The translations under genes and the position numbers were made by a program. Positions 34,870 to 43,384 of a stretch of DNA of 64,000 nucleotides are shown in pieces. The notes under the pieces are model-generated. The model did not search any database and had not been told where the DNA came from. It saw only the letters and a program-made list of their open reading frames with translations. Within the stretch, counting starts at the first letter, position 1. The number at the start of each line of letters is the position of its first letter. Source of the stretch: Streptomyces sp. NRRL WC-3605 (lineage in GTDB: Bacteria > Actinomycetota > Actinomycetes > Streptomycetales > Streptomycetaceae); contig NZ_LLZN01000001.1 in NCBI RefSeq assembly GCF_001509795.1, positions 186,001-250,000 of the forward strand. Reading direction: 5' to 3'.

Positions 34870-35531
34870 TGCGAATCGTCCTCGTCGGGCCGCCGGGTGC
34901 CGGTAAGGGAACGCAGGCCGCGTTCCTGGCCAAGAACCTGTCGATCCCGCACATCTCCACGGGCGACCTGTTCCGCGCCAACATCAGCCAGCAGACGGAC
35001 CTCGGCAAGCTCGCGAAGTCCTACATGGACGCGGGCAACCTGGTTCCGGACGAGGTCACCATCGGGATGGCCAAGGACCGCATGGAGCAGCCGGACGCCG
35101 AGAACGGCTTCCTGCTCGACGGCTTCCCGCGCAACGTGTCGCAGGCCGAGGCGCTCGACGAGATGCTCCGCTCCGAGAGCATGAAGCTCGACGCGGTGCT
35201 GGATCTCGAGGTCCCCGAGGACGAGGTCGTCAAGCGGATCGCCGGGCGGCGGATCTGCCGCAAGGACTCCGCGCACGTCTTCCACGTCACGTACAGCCGG
35301 CCGAAGCAGGAGGGCGTCTGCGACGTCTGCGGCGGCGAGCTGTACCAGCGGGACGACGACTCCGAGGAGACGGTCCGCAAGCGGCTCGAGGTCTACCACA
35401 CGCAGACCGAGCCGATCATCGACTACTACAAGGCGCAGGGGCTGGTCGTGACCATCTCCGCCCTCGGCAAGGTCGAGGAGGTCACGGCTCGCGCCATGCA
35501 GGCGCTGAAGCGTGACGAGGACGCCAAGTAG
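34869..35531 (+). CDS. adk: Adenylate kinase
   Basis: A 220-residue kinase interconverting ATP plus AMP and two ADP. The P-loop [10 protein letters not shown] spans residues 7-16, the AMP-binding DGFPRN is present, and the LID domain is the long form with a probable zinc site ([13 protein letters not shown] and GVCDVCGG). Start overlaps secY, so the two are coupled. Confidence 0.98.
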   Translation: MRIVLVGPPGAGKGTQAAFLAKNLSIPHISTGDLFRANISQQTDLGKLAKSYMDAGNLVPDEVTIGMAKDRMEQPDAENGFLLDGFPRNVSQAEALDEMLRSESMKLDAVLDLEVPEDEVVKRIAGRRICRKDSAHVFHVTYSRPKQEGVCDVCGGELYQRDDDSEETVRKRLEVYHTQTEPIIDYYKAQGLVVTISALGKVEEVTARAMQALKRDEDAK

Positions 35532-35663
35532 GAGTCACCAGCTCGTACGGCGCAGCCGCGGTTCCCGGTCAGGGGGCCGCGGCTGCTGCGTGGGGCGGGG
35601 TGTGGCTCCGCCCTTATGGTTGAGAAAAGTCCCGCAGTCCGGTCCGAGAAAGGCCCCGCCGCC

Positions 35664-36500
35664 ATGGTGCAGATCAAGAACCCCGAGCAGATCGCCAAGA
35701 TGCGCGAGGCGGGGCTGGTCGTCGCCGCCATCCACGCGGCCACCCGGGAGGCCGCGGTGCCCGGGGCCAGCACCAAGGATCTGGACGAGGTCGCGCGCAA
35801 GGTGCTCGCCGAGCACGGTGCCAAGTCGAACTTCCTGGGGTACGGCGGCTTCCCGGCGACGATCTGCACGTCCGTGAACGACGTGGTCGTCCACGGCATC
35901 CCCTCGGAGGACGTCGTCCTCAAGGACGGCGACATCATCTCCATCGACTGCGGTGCCATCGTCGACGGCTGGCACGGCGACGCCGCCTACACGGCGTTCG
36001 TGGGCTCCGGGCACGCCCCCGAGCTGGTGGAGCTGTCCCGGGTGACCGAGGAGTCGATGTGGGCCGGCATCGCGGCCATGAAGCCGGGCAACCGCCTCGT
36101 GGACGTCTCCCGTGCCATCGAGACGTACATCCGCCGCCAGCCCAAGCCGGGCGGCGGCCGCTACGGGATCATCGAGGACTACGGCGGCCACGGCATCGGC
36201 ACCGAGATGCACATGGACCCGCACCTGCTGAACTACGTGGAGCGCCGGCGCGGCAAGGGCCCCAAGCTGGTCCCCGGCTTCTGCCTGGCCATCGAGCCGA
36301 TGGTCTCCCTGGGCACCCCGAAGACCGAGGTCCTCGAGGACGACTGGACGGTCATCACGACGGACGGCACCTGGTCCTCGCACTGGGAGCACTCGGTCGC
36401 CCTGACCGAGCAGGGCCCGCTGGTCCTCACGGCCCCGGACGGCGGCAAGGCCAAGCTGGCGGAGCTGGGCGTGACGGCGGCGCCCGATCCGCTGGGGTGA
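35664..36500 (+). CDS. map: Methionine aminopeptidase, type I
   Basis: A 278-residue enzyme that removes N-terminal methionine from new proteins. The dinuclear metal ligands are in the expected motifs: two Asp in ISIDCGAIVDGWHGDAAYT, His in GGHGIGTEMH and Glu in CLAIEPMV and ALTEQGPLVLT. The ATG at 35664 (MVQIKNPEQIAKM) is chosen over an in-frame ATG 48 nt upstream because GAGAAAGG precedes it. The last 19 codons and stop are duplicated 168 nt downstream. Confidence 0.96.
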   Translation: MVQIKNPEQIAKMREAGLVVAAIHAATREAAVPGASTKDLDEVARKVLAEHGAKSNFLGYGGFPATICTSVNDVVVHGIPSEDVVLKDGDIISIDCGAIVDGWHGDAAYTAFVGSGHAPELVELSRVTEESMWAGIAAMKPGNRLVDVSRAIETYIRRQPKPGGGRYGIIEDYGGHGIGTEMHMDPHLLNYVERRRGKGPKLVPGFCLAIEPMVSLGTPKTEVLEDDWTVITTDGTWSSHWEHSVALTEQGPLVLTAPDGGKAKLAELGVTAAPDPLG

Positions 36501-36697
36501 CCGACGGCCTGAGGCCAGGACGCCGGTCGGAGGCCGGCGCAGCCGCGCGAAGCTTGTGAGGCGCCCTGGGCGCCGAGCCCGCGAGGGCGGCGTCGAGAAG
36601 GGCCAGCCGGCGGCAAGGCCAAGCTGGCGGAGCTGGGCGTGACGGCGGCGCCCGATCCGCTGGGGTGACCGACGGCTGAGGCCCGGACGCCGGTCGG
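36440..36697 (+). repeat. Tandem duplication of the 3' end of map
   Basis: Segment 36440-36530 (91 bp) recurs at 36608-36697 (90 bp) with one single-base indel and one substitution. Copy 1 contains the last 19 codons and stop of map; copy 2 repeats those codons without a start. The copies are separated by 77 bp, so the unit length is 168 bp. This occupies most of the 352-bp map-infA gap. Confidence 0.95.
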
Positions 36698-36741
36698 ATC
36701 CGCTTGCGTAAGGATCACCCCTGTGGGGCAGACTTCCCCGA

Positions 36742-36771
36742 TTCGTCTTTCCGGGTGCGCTGACGTAGACT
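36742..36771 (+). promoter_or_regulatory. Candidate infA promoter
   Basis: TTCGTC (36742-36747), 18 nt, TAGACT (36766-36771), the -10 box being strong and the -35 box weak. It lies just after the duplicated map segment. Confidence 0.5.
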
Positions 36772-36852
36772 GACTCGTCGGCTCTCGTGTACCCGCATGT
36801 CCGCATGCGCTCGCAGAGAGTCGATCAAGGTAGTCGATTCGAAGGGCGAAGC

Positions 36853-37074
36853 GTGGCCAAGAAGCAAGGTGCCATCGAGATCGAGGGCACTGTCGTCGAG
36901 TCTCTTCCGAACGCCATGTTCAAGGTCGAGCTCCAGAACGGCCACCAGGTCCTGGCACACATCAGCGGCAAGATGCGTATGCACTACATCCGCATCCTCC
37001 CTGACGACCGGGTCGTGGTGGAGCTGTCTCCGTACGACCTGACGCGTGGCCGGATCGTCTACCGCTACAAGTAG
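36853..37074 (+). CDS. infA: Translation initiation factor IF-1
   Basis: A 73-residue OB-fold factor ([19 protein letters not shown] to RGRIVYRYK) that occupies the 30S A site during initiation. A GTG start at 36853 with GAAGGGCGAAGC upstream gives the canonical N-terminus. It is followed by rpmJ, rpsM, rpsK, rpoA and rplQ, the common infA-alpha order. Confidence 0.97.
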   Translation: MAKKQGAIEIEGTVVESLPNAMFKVELQNGHQVLAHISGKMRMHYIRILPDDRVVVELSPYDLTRGRIVYRYK

Positions 37075-37133
37075 ATCTTGCCCGGGCCCCGGTTCTTCCG
37101 GGGCGTTGGCACTGACCCGGAGAACCTCACCCC

Positions 37134-37247
37134 ATGAAGGTCAAGCCGAGCGTCAAGAAGATCTGCGACAAGTGCAGGGTGATCCGCCGTCACGGTCGGG
37201 TCATGGTCATCTGCGACAACCCGCGCCACAAGCAGCGCCAGGGCTGA
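37134..37247 (+). CDS. rpmJ: 50S ribosomal protein L36, zinc-binding form
   Basis: A 37-residue protein beginning [20 protein letters not shown]. The Cys-Cys-Cys-His zinc site is complete (Cys11, Cys14, Cys27 and His32). It is the zinc-requiring paralogue; zinc-free copies occur elsewhere in streptomycetes under Zur control (family knowledge). The ATG lies 59 nt after infA. Confidence 0.97.
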   Translation: MKVKPSVKKICDKCRVIRRHGRVMVICDNPRHKQRQG

Positions 37248-37439
37248 CGCACGACCACACCCCTCTGCACCGCTATCGCAGAGATTCGCGCGACGCGAGC
37301 TGAATTGTTCATACGCAGAGCCCTGGCGAGCTGTCGCCAGACACCCCCGGTTCGGAGGCCGGGGACCCAGTTCGTACCTGGTACGGCGGCTGGGAACCGG
37401 TTCTGCGGAAGACCTCCGACAACCACCAGGAGCCATTGA
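37248..37439 (+). ncRNA. Structured leader of rpsM
   Basis: The 192-nt gap holds several hairpins: CTGGCGA-GCTG-TCGCCAG (37323-37340), a CCCCGG/CCGGGG pairing around 37345-37364, and further GC segments next to the ribosome site CCAGGAG. No gene is seen. In E. coli the leader of this operon is bound by S4; here rpsD lies outside the operon, so any such control would act in trans. Confidence 0.45.
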
Positions 37440-37820
37440 ATGGCACGCGTTTCCGGTGTTGACATCCCGCGCGAAAAGCGCGTGGAGATCGCCCTCACCT
37501 ACGTGTTCGGCATCGGCCGGACCCTTTCGCAGCAGACGCTGGCCGCCACCGGCGTCGACCCGAACACCCGCGTTCGCGACCTCTCCGAGGAGCAGCTCGT
37601 CGCGATCCGCGAGTACGTCGACAACAACATCAAGACCGAGGGTGACCTCCGTCGCGAGATCCAGGCCGACATCCGCCGCAAGGTCGAGATCGGTACCTAC
37701 CAGGGTCTGCGTCACCGTCGCGGCCTGCCCGTCCGCGGTCAGCGCACCAGCACGAACGCCCGTACCCGCAAGGGCCCGCGTCGCGCCATCGCCGGCAAGA
37801 AGAAGCCGGGCAAGAAGTAG
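37440..37820 (+). CDS. rpsM: 30S ribosomal protein S13
   Basis: A 126-residue S13, starting [20 protein letters not shown], with the basic C-terminal tail ([13 protein letters not shown]) that reaches toward P-site tRNA. It forms intersubunit bridge B1 with L5 and L31. rpsK follows after 64 nt. Confidence 0.98.
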   Translation: MARVSGVDIPREKRVEIALTYVFGIGRTLSQQTLAATGVDPNTRVRDLSEEQLVAIREYVDNNIKTEGDLRREIQADIRRKVEIGTYQGLRHRRGLPVRGQRTSTNARTRKGPRRAIAGKKKPGKK

Positions 37821-37884
37821 TCCGCAGCGGACACCGTCCAGCGGTCTTCGCTGTAGGACCGACCACCTCCCGTAGGAGTAATAG

Positions 37885-38289
37885 ATGCCCCCCAAGGGTC
37901 GTCAGGGCGCTGCCAAGAAGGTGCGCCGCAAGGAAAAGAAGAACGTCGCTCACGGCCACGCGCACATCAAGAGCACGTTCAACAACACGATCGTCTCGAT
38001 CACGGACCCGTCCGGCAACGTGATCTCCTGGGCCTCCGCCGGCCACGTCGGCTTCAAGGGCTCCCGGAAGTCCACGCCGTTCGCCGCGCAGATGGCCGCC
38101 GAGTCGGCTGCCCGCCGCGCCCAGGAGCACGGCATGCGCAAGGTCGACGTGTTCGTGAAGGGCCCGGGTTCCGGTCGTGAGACCGCGATCCGCTCCCTGC
38201 AGGCCACGGGCCTCGAGGTCGGCTCCATCCAGGACGTCACCCCGACCCCGCACAACGGCTGCCGTCCGCCGAAGCGCCGCCGCGTCTGA
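37885..38289 (+). CDS. rpsK: 30S ribosomal protein S11
   Basis: A 134-residue S11 beginning [20 protein letters not shown], with [19 protein letters not shown] and the rRNA-binding tail [11 protein letters not shown]. It forms part of the 30S platform. In most bacteria rpsD follows; here rpoA does, after a hairpin-containing 155-nt gap. Confidence 0.98.
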   Translation: MPPKGRQGAAKKVRRKEKKNVAHGHAHIKSTFNNTIVSITDPSGNVISWASAGHVGFKGSRKSTPFAAQMAAESAARRAQEHGMRKVDVFVKGPGSGRETAIRSLQATGLEVGSIQDVTPTPHNGCRPPKRRRV

Positions 38290-38320
38290 TCGTCTGACGC
38301 ACGCGCTTCACCGGGCTTTT

Positions 38321-38354
38321 CGGGCGGTACGGCTCCTCGGGGCCGTATCGCCCG
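38321..38354 (+). other. Hairpin between rpsK and rpoA
   Basis: A 13-bp stem with one G-U (38321-38333 with 38342-38354) and an 8-nt loop, in the position where rpsD stands in many other bacteria. No clear T-tract follows. Confidence 0.72.
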
Positions 38355-38444
38355 TACCCTTGCAGTACCCGTCCCTCTTGCCGGGGGCGGTTTCCGTCGG
38401 GCGTCAAATAGCGGGCGTCCACGAAAGAAGGATCTGATCCACAC

Positions 38445-39467
38445 ATGCTGATCGCTCAGCGTCCCTCGTTGACCGAAGAGGTCGTCGACGAATTCCGCTC
38501 CCGGTTCGTGATCGAGCCGCTGGAGCCGGGCTTCGGCTACACCCTCGGCAACTCCCTGCGCCGCACCCTCCTCTCGTCGATCCCCGGCGCTGCTGTCACC
38601 AGCATCCGCATCGACGGTGTCCTGCACGAGTTCACCACCGTGCCGGGCGTCAAGGAGGACGTCACCGACCTGATCCTCAACATCAAGCAGCTGGTCGTCT
38701 CCTCGGAGCACGACGAGCCCGTCGTGATGTACCTGCGCAAGCAGGGCCCGGGTCTGGTCACCGCCGCCGACATCGCGCCCCCGGCCGGTGTCGAGGTGCA
38801 CAACCCCGACCTCGTCCTCGCCACGCTCAACGGCAAGGGCAAGCTGGAGATGGAGCTGACGGTCGAGCGCGGCCGCGGTTACGTCTCCGCCGTGCAGAAC
38901 AAGCAGGTGGGCCAGGAGATCGGCCGTATCCCGGTCGACTCCATCTACTCGCCGGTGCTGAAGGTCACGTACAAGGTCGAGGCCACGCGTGTCGAGCAGC
39001 GCACCGACTTCGACAAGCTGATCGTCGACGTCGAGACCAAGCAGGCGATGCGTCCCCGTGACGCCATGGCCTCCGCCGGTAAGACCCTGGTCGAGCTGTT
39101 CGGTCTCGCCCGCGAGCTGAACATCGACGCCGAGGGCATCGACATGGGTCCGTCCCCGACGGACGCGGCGCTGGCGGCCGACCTCGCGCTCCCGATCGAG
39201 GAGCTCGAGCTGACCGTCCGCTCGTACAACTGCCTCAAGCGCGAGGGCATCCACTCCGTGGGTGAGCTCGTGGCGCGTTCCGAGGCCGACCTGCTCGACA
39301 TCCGCAACTTCGGTGCGAAGTCGATCGACGAGGTCAAGGCGAAGCTCGCGGGTATGGGCCTGGCGCTCAAGGACTCGCCTCCCGGGTTCGACCCCACCGC
39401 CGCCGCGGACGCCTTCGGGGCGGACGACGACGCGGACGCCGGGTTCGTGGAGACCGAGCAGTACTGA
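38445..39467 (+). CDS. rpoA: DNA-directed RNA polymerase subunit alpha
   Basis: A 340-residue alpha subunit. The N-terminal assembly domain includes [20 protein letters not shown] and the C-terminal domain ([21 protein letters not shown] and [13 protein letters not shown]) binds UP elements and activators. An acidic tail of about 25 residues ends the protein. It has its own AGAAGGATC ribosome site. Confidence 0.98.
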   Translation: MLIAQRPSLTEEVVDEFRSRFVIEPLEPGFGYTLGNSLRRTLLSSIPGAAVTSIRIDGVLHEFTTVPGVKEDVTDLILNIKQLVVSSEHDEPVVMYLRKQGPGLVTAADIAPPAGVEVHNPDLVLATLNGKGKLEMELTVERGRGYVSAVQNKQVGQEIGRIPVDSIYSPVLKVTYKVEATRVEQRTDFDKLIVDVETKQAMRPRDAMASAGKTLVELFGLARELNIDAEGIDMGPSPTDAALAADLALPIEELELTVRSYNCLKREGIHSVGELVARSEADLLDIRNFGAKSIDEVKAKLAGMGLALKDSPPGFDPTAAADAFGADDDADAGFVETEQY

Positions 39468-39516
39468 GAGCTCGGGCTTTCCGGTCCGTACTCGGGTGCG
39501 GGTGTGCTGTGGTTTC

Positions 39517-39571
39517 TCGCGCAGTTCCCCGCGCCCCTTCCGGGCACGGCCCCTTTCGGGGCCTGTGCCCG
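39517..39571 (+). repeat. Streptomyces-type dispersed intergenic repeat with hairpin, rpoA-rplQ gap
   Basis: The core TCGCGCAGTTCCCCGCGCC (39517-39535) and CCT match 54311-54332 at 21 of 22 positions, and I recognise this block as common between Streptomyces genes. It is followed by a hairpin of 13 base pairs with one bulged T (39541-39553 with 39558-39571), loop TTTC. Confidence 0.7.
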
Positions 39572-39651
39572 GATCTCCGACGGGCGACCGCCCGCTCGGA
39601 TACTGACCCCGGTACCTGATACGGCCGGGGCAGACACACAGGAGAAAGAAC

Positions 39652-40143
39652 ATGCCGAAGCCCACCAAGGGTGCCCGTCTGGGCGGCAGCGCCGCGCACG
39701 AGAAGCTCCTCCTCGCGAACCTGGCGAAGAGCCTCTTCGAGCACGGCCGGATCACCACCACCGAGGCGAAGGCCCGCCGTCTGCGGCCGTACGCCGAGCG
39801 TCTGATCACCAAGGCGAAGAAGGGCGACCTTCACAACCGCCGTCAGGTGCTCCAGGTCATCACGGACAAGGGCATCGTCCACACGCTCTTCACCGAGATC
39901 GGCCCGCGGTACGAGAACCGTCCGGGTGGCTACACCCGGATCACCAAGGTCGGTAACCGCCGTGGCGACAACGCGCCCATGGCTGTCATCGAGCTGGTCG
40001 AGGCGCTGACGGTCGCCCAGGAGGCCACCGGTGAGGCCGAGGCCGCCACCAAGCGTGCCGCCAAGGACGCCGACGCCGCCGAGACCAAGGTCGACACGAC
40101 CAAGGCCGACGAGGCTCCCGCCGAGGAGTCGAAGGACGCCTAG
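39652..40143 (+). CDS. rplQ: 50S ribosomal protein L17 with acidic C-terminal extension
   Basis: A 163-residue L17. The first 118 or so residues match the normal protein ([20 protein letters not shown] to [10 protein letters not shown]). The remaining 45 are Ala/Glu/Lys/Asp-rich ([19 protein letters not shown]), an actinobacterial feature. It sits by the tunnel exit. A terminator follows. Confidence 0.97.
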   Translation: MPKPTKGARLGGSAAHEKLLLANLAKSLFEHGRITTTEAKARRLRPYAERLITKAKKGDLHNRRQVLQVITDKGIVHTLFTEIGPRYENRPGGYTRITKVGNRRGDNAPMAVIELVEALTVAQEATGEAEAATKRAAKDADAAETKVDTTKADEAPAEESKDA

Positions 40144-40160
40144 TCCGGGGCTGTTCGATC

Positions 40161-40196
40161 GCGGGTCCGTCCCTTCCGGGGGGCGGGCCCGCTTTC
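40161..40196 (+). terminator. Intrinsic terminator after rplQ
   Basis: Thirteen pairs with two G-U (40161-40173 with 40180-40192) and a 6-nt loop, followed by TTTCGTGT. Confidence 0.8.
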
Positions 40197-40218
40197 GTGT
40201 CGCTGAGAGGATCTACGG

Positions 40219-41076
40219 GTGAGTGACGAAGTGGAACCCGGGTACGTACGGCTGCGCCTCGACCTGTCGTACGACGGCACCGAGTTCTCCGGGTGGGCCA
40301 AGCAGGCCGGCGGGCGTCGGACCGTGCAGGGGGAGATCGAGGACGCGCTGCGGACCGTCACCCGGTCCGGGGGCACCACGTACGAGCTGACCGTCGCGGG
40401 GCGGACGGACGCCGGGGTGCACGCGCGCGGGCAGGTCGCCCACGTGGATCTGCCGCGCGCGGTGTGGGCCGAGCACAGCGAGAAGCTGCTCAAGCGGCTC
40501 GCCGGGCGGCTGCCCAGGGACGTGCGCGTGTGGGCGCTGCGCGAGGCGCCCGCCGGGTTCAACGCCCGGTTCTCCGCGGTGTGGCGGCGGTACGCCTACC
40601 GCGTGACCGACAACCCCGGGGGCGTCGATCCGCTGCTGCGCAACCACGTCCTGTGGCACGACTGGCCGCTCGACGTGGACGCCATGAACGAGGCGGCCCA
40701 AGGGCTCCTCGGGGAGCACGACTTCGCCGCCTACTGCAAGAAGCGGGAGGGCGCGACGACCATCCGCACTCTCCAGGAGCTGAGCCTGGTGCGCGGGGAC
40801 GACGGGATCGTCACCGCGACCGTGCGGGCGGACGCCTTCTGCCACAACATGGTGCGCTCGCTCATCGGGGCGCTGCTGTTCGTGGGGGACGGGCACCGGC
40901 CCCCGGACTGGCCCGGCAAGGTGCTCGCCGCCGGTGTCCGGGACTCCGCCGTGCACGTCGTACGGCCGCACGGGCTGACCCTCGAAGAGGTCGGCTATCC
41001 GGCGGACGAGCTGCTGGCCGCGCGGAACAAGGAGGCGCGCAACAAGCGGACGCTGCCCGGCGCCGGCTGCTGCTGA
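40219..41076 (+). CDS. truA: tRNA pseudouridine(38-40) synthase TruA
   Basis: A 285-residue synthase with GTG start after GAGAGGATCTACGG. The catalytic Asp lies in [15 protein letters not shown], and [26 protein letters not shown] and [14 protein letters not shown] are TruA landmarks. It converts uridines 38-40 of several tRNAs to pseudouridine. It is convergent with a minus-strand lipoprotein gene whose stop is only 2 bp away. Confidence 0.97.
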   Translation: MSDEVEPGYVRLRLDLSYDGTEFSGWAKQAGGRRTVQGEIEDALRTVTRSGGTTYELTVAGRTDAGVHARGQVAHVDLPRAVWAEHSEKLLKRLAGRLPRDVRVWALREAPAGFNARFSAVWRRYAYRVTDNPGGVDPLLRNHVLWHDWPLDVDAMNEAAQGLLGEHDFAAYCKKREGATTIRTLQELSLVRGDDGIVTATVRADAFCHNMVRSLIGALLFVGDGHRPPDWPGKVLAAGVRDSAVHVVRPHGLTLEEVGYPADELLAARNKEARNKRTLPGAGCC

Positions 41077-41078
41077 GC

Positions 41079-42065
41079 TCAGTCCCGGTCCAAGGTGGCC
41101 AGCGTGTCGGCGAGGGCGCCGGCGGCGGAGTCGGCGTCGCGGCCGTCGCCGCGCGCGACGGCGGCGAGCTCCACGTGCAGGAACAGGGCGTGCCGGCGCT
41201 CGGCCGTCCTGCCCTGCACGTTGGCCGTGCCCTCCAGCGGGCAGCGGGCCGACCAGCCGCGGCAGACCCGCAGGCCGTCGGCCTCCAGCCGGTCGGCCAG
41301 GGCGGTGGCCTCGCCGGGTGCGCTGCCGGCCGCGCCGCCGGACACGATGGCCTCGTAGGGGCGCTCGCGGGTCCGGGAGAAGCCGTGCAGCTGCAGGCCG
41401 GGCACCCCGCGCTTCTGCAGTTCCTCGACGACCGTGTGGAAGGCGCTGTCCTCGCGGTGCGCCACGTCCGCGGAGCCGGAGCGGCCGGCCCTGCGGTGGG
41501 CGCCGGCCAGGACCAGCGCGCCGGACGGGGTGTCCTCCAGCAGCCGGACGCCCAGTTCCTCGGTGTCGCGGTCGGAGACCGGATGGGGCACCTGGACGTT
41601 CCAGCGCAGGGTCGAGTCGGCGTTCAGGTAGAGGCGTCCCCAGTGCGCGGCGTCGCCGTCGGGCTCGGTCGCGGCTATCTCGTCGTAGCGGCGGCCGGAG
41701 TCGGTGTCGGTGAGGCGGGTCACGGAGAGGCCGAGCGGGGAGAGCCGGCGCTCGGCCTCCGCCGCGTCACCGTCGAGCAGCGCGCCCACCCCGTCCGCCA
41801 GCCGCTCGCGCTCGTCGGTGCCGGGCGGGCTGTAGTGGCCGTCGGGTGCGAAGTCCGCCGTGTACGTGAGGACGCGGCTGCGCAGATCGACGAGTTCGCG
41901 GGCCTGCGGAGCCGACGGTTCCGTGCGGTCGGCGGATGCCGAGTCGCAGGACGCGAGTGCGAGGGTCAGAACCGCCGGGGCAAGAATGCGAGTGAAACGT
42001 GATGCTCTTGTGATGAATGACGGCGATTGAGATGTGAGTGGCATGTGAGTATGTCGCGGTGACAT
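41079..42065 (-). CDS. Lipoprotein of unknown function
   Basis: A 328-residue protein from the ATG at 42065 (GGAGAG about 9 nt upstream) or 321 residues from the ATG at 42044. It has a basic/hydrophobic signal and lipobox LASC (Cys40 or Cys33). The mature part is acidic and Arg-rich with no family I recognise; segments include RVLTYTADFAPDGHYSPPG, LYLNADSTLRWNVQVPHP and LQLHGFSRTRERPYEAIVSG. It ends 2 bp from truA and its start abuts or overlaps that of the divergent capA gene. A link with that surface-polymer cluster is possible from position only. Confidence 0.82.
   Translation of the reverse strand: MSPRHTHMPLTSQSPSFITRASRFTRILAPAVLTLALASCDSASADRTEPSAPQARELVDLRSRVLTYTADFAPDGHYSPPGTDERERLADGVGALLDGDAAEAERRLSPLGLSVTRLTDTDSGRRYDEIAATEPDGDAAHWGRLYLNADSTLRWNVQVPHPVSDRDTEELGVRLLEDTPSGALVLAGAHRRAGRSGSADVAHREDSAFHTVVEELQKRGVPGLQLHGFSRTRERPYEAIVSGGAAGSAPGEATALADRLEADGLRVCRGWSARCPLEGTANVQGRTAERRHALFLHVELAAVARGDGRDADSAAGALADTLATLDRD
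42027..42055 (+). promoter_or_regulatory. Candidate promoter of the capA/pgs-like cluster
   Basis: TTGAGA (42027-42032), 17 nt, TATGTC (42050-42055), ending only 3 nt before the predicted capA GTG. If real, the transcript would be leaderless or nearly so, and the promoter would lie inside the start of the divergent lipoprotein gene. Confidence 0.4.
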
Positions 42066-43267
42066 TCCGTAAGTCTCTCCGTATAGGTCGCTCGGTGGCG
42101 GTTCTGGGGGCTTTGGCGGGCCTCGTGACCGCCTGTTCCTCCTCCGAGCCGTCCGGGGCCCAGGTGAAGCCGGGGGGCCGCTCGTTCACCGTCGCCGCCG
42201 CGGGTGATGTGCTCATCCACCCCGAGCTGGTCGACCAGGCGGCCAAGGACGCCAAGAAGACCGGTGAGGGGCGGGCCGGGCTGGACTTCGGACCGCTGAT
42301 GGCGGGTGTGAAGCCCATCATCAGCAAGGCCGACCTGGCCATCTGTCACATGGAGACGCCCGTCGGCACTCCCAAGGGACCCTTCGAGGGGTACCCCGAA
42401 TTCCTGGTCCCCCCGCAGATCCTCACAACCCTCAAGGACGTGGGGTACGACACCTGCTCGACGGCCTCCAACCACACCTTCGACCACGGCCTCAAGGCCG
42501 TGAAGCGCACCCTGGACGCGATGGACAAGGTGGGTCTGGGACACACCGGGTCCGCGCGTACGCCCAAGGAAGCAGAGCAGATCAACATCCGGGACGTCAA
42601 CGGCGTCAAGGTCGCTCACCTGGCGTTCTCGTGGGAGTCGTTCCTGAACCCCACGCCCGAGAAGCAGAAGTGGGCGTTCAACCGGCTCGGTACCGACGAG
42701 ATCAAGAAGGCCGAGGCTCGCGCCCGAAAGAAGGGCGCCGAGGTCGTGATCCTCTCCGTCCACTGGGGTCTGGAGCACTACAACGAGCCCAGCGTGCCGC
42801 AGCTGGAGCTGGCCGAGCGGATCACCAAGGAGACCGGGGTCGACCTGGTGATCGGCCACCACGCGCACGTCGTGCAGCCCATCCAGAAGGTCAACGGCAC
42901 CTGGGTCGCCTACAGCCTGGGCAACCAGGTGGCCCGTCACTCCTCGCCGACCGGCCTCACGGAGGAGGGCGCGATCGGCTGGTTCGAGTTCAAGGAGACG
43001 TCGGACGGCGGCTGGAAGGTCGACGCGCGCTACCGGACCACGCTGGTCGACATCCCGCCGGAGCTGGAGGCGGGGGAGAAGGCCCCCGAGGGCGCGGTCG
43101 TCGACCACCGGCTCGTGGACGTGCAGAACGCGCTGGACCACCCCGGTGACCTGTCCGAGGACCGGATGGCCCGCTACCGGCTGGCCGCCGACCGGACGCG
43201 CGGCTTCCTCTACAACCGCGGCGCACCCGGCGGCGACGGCCTCGAGCAGTTGTCCCTGGGGAAGTGA
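42059..43267 (+). CDS. capA: CapA/PgsA-family lipoprotein (poly-gamma-glutamate synthesis, metallophosphatase fold)
   Basis: A 402-residue protein with GTG start, signal peptide and lipobox LVTAC (Cys26). The body is a CapA-type calcineurin-like domain: FTVAAAGDVLIH, DLAICHMETPVG, STASNHTFDHG, VVILSVHWG, VIGHHAHVVQP and YSLGNQVA carry the Asp, Asn and His metal-ligand positions. In Bacillus, PgsA/CapA is the extracellular membrane-anchored partner of PgsB and PgsC, needed for polymer transport. Here it heads a run of five co-oriented genes that includes PgsB and PgsC homologues. A start conflict exists with the divergent lipoprotein gene, and no ribosome site is visible. Confidence 0.9.
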   Translation: MTFRKSLRIGRSVAVLGALAGLVTACSSSEPSGAQVKPGGRSFTVAAAGDVLIHPELVDQAAKDAKKTGEGRAGLDFGPLMAGVKPIISKADLAICHMETPVGTPKGPFEGYPEFLVPPQILTTLKDVGYDTCSTASNHTFDHGLKAVKRTLDAMDKVGLGHTGSARTPKEAEQINIRDVNGVKVAHLAFSWESFLNPTPEKQKWAFNRLGTDEIKKAEARARKKGAEVVILSVHWGLEHYNEPSVPQLELAERITKETGVDLVIGHHAHVVQPIQKVNGTWVAYSLGNQVARHSSPTGLTEEGAIGWFEFKETSDGGWKVDARYRTTLVDIPPELEAGEKAPEGAVVDHRLVDVQNALDHPGDLSEDRMARYRLAADRTRGFLYNRGAPGGDGLEQLSLGK

Positions 43268-43384
43268 CAAGGGACACAGCAAGCACTTTCGCGCCGGAGC
43301 CCAACCTCCGCGCGTGTCGGAAGTCTTTTAGAGCGACGGCGTCTCATGCCCGCGTCAGCGGTGGCTCCTGCGAGCGCCTGAGTA

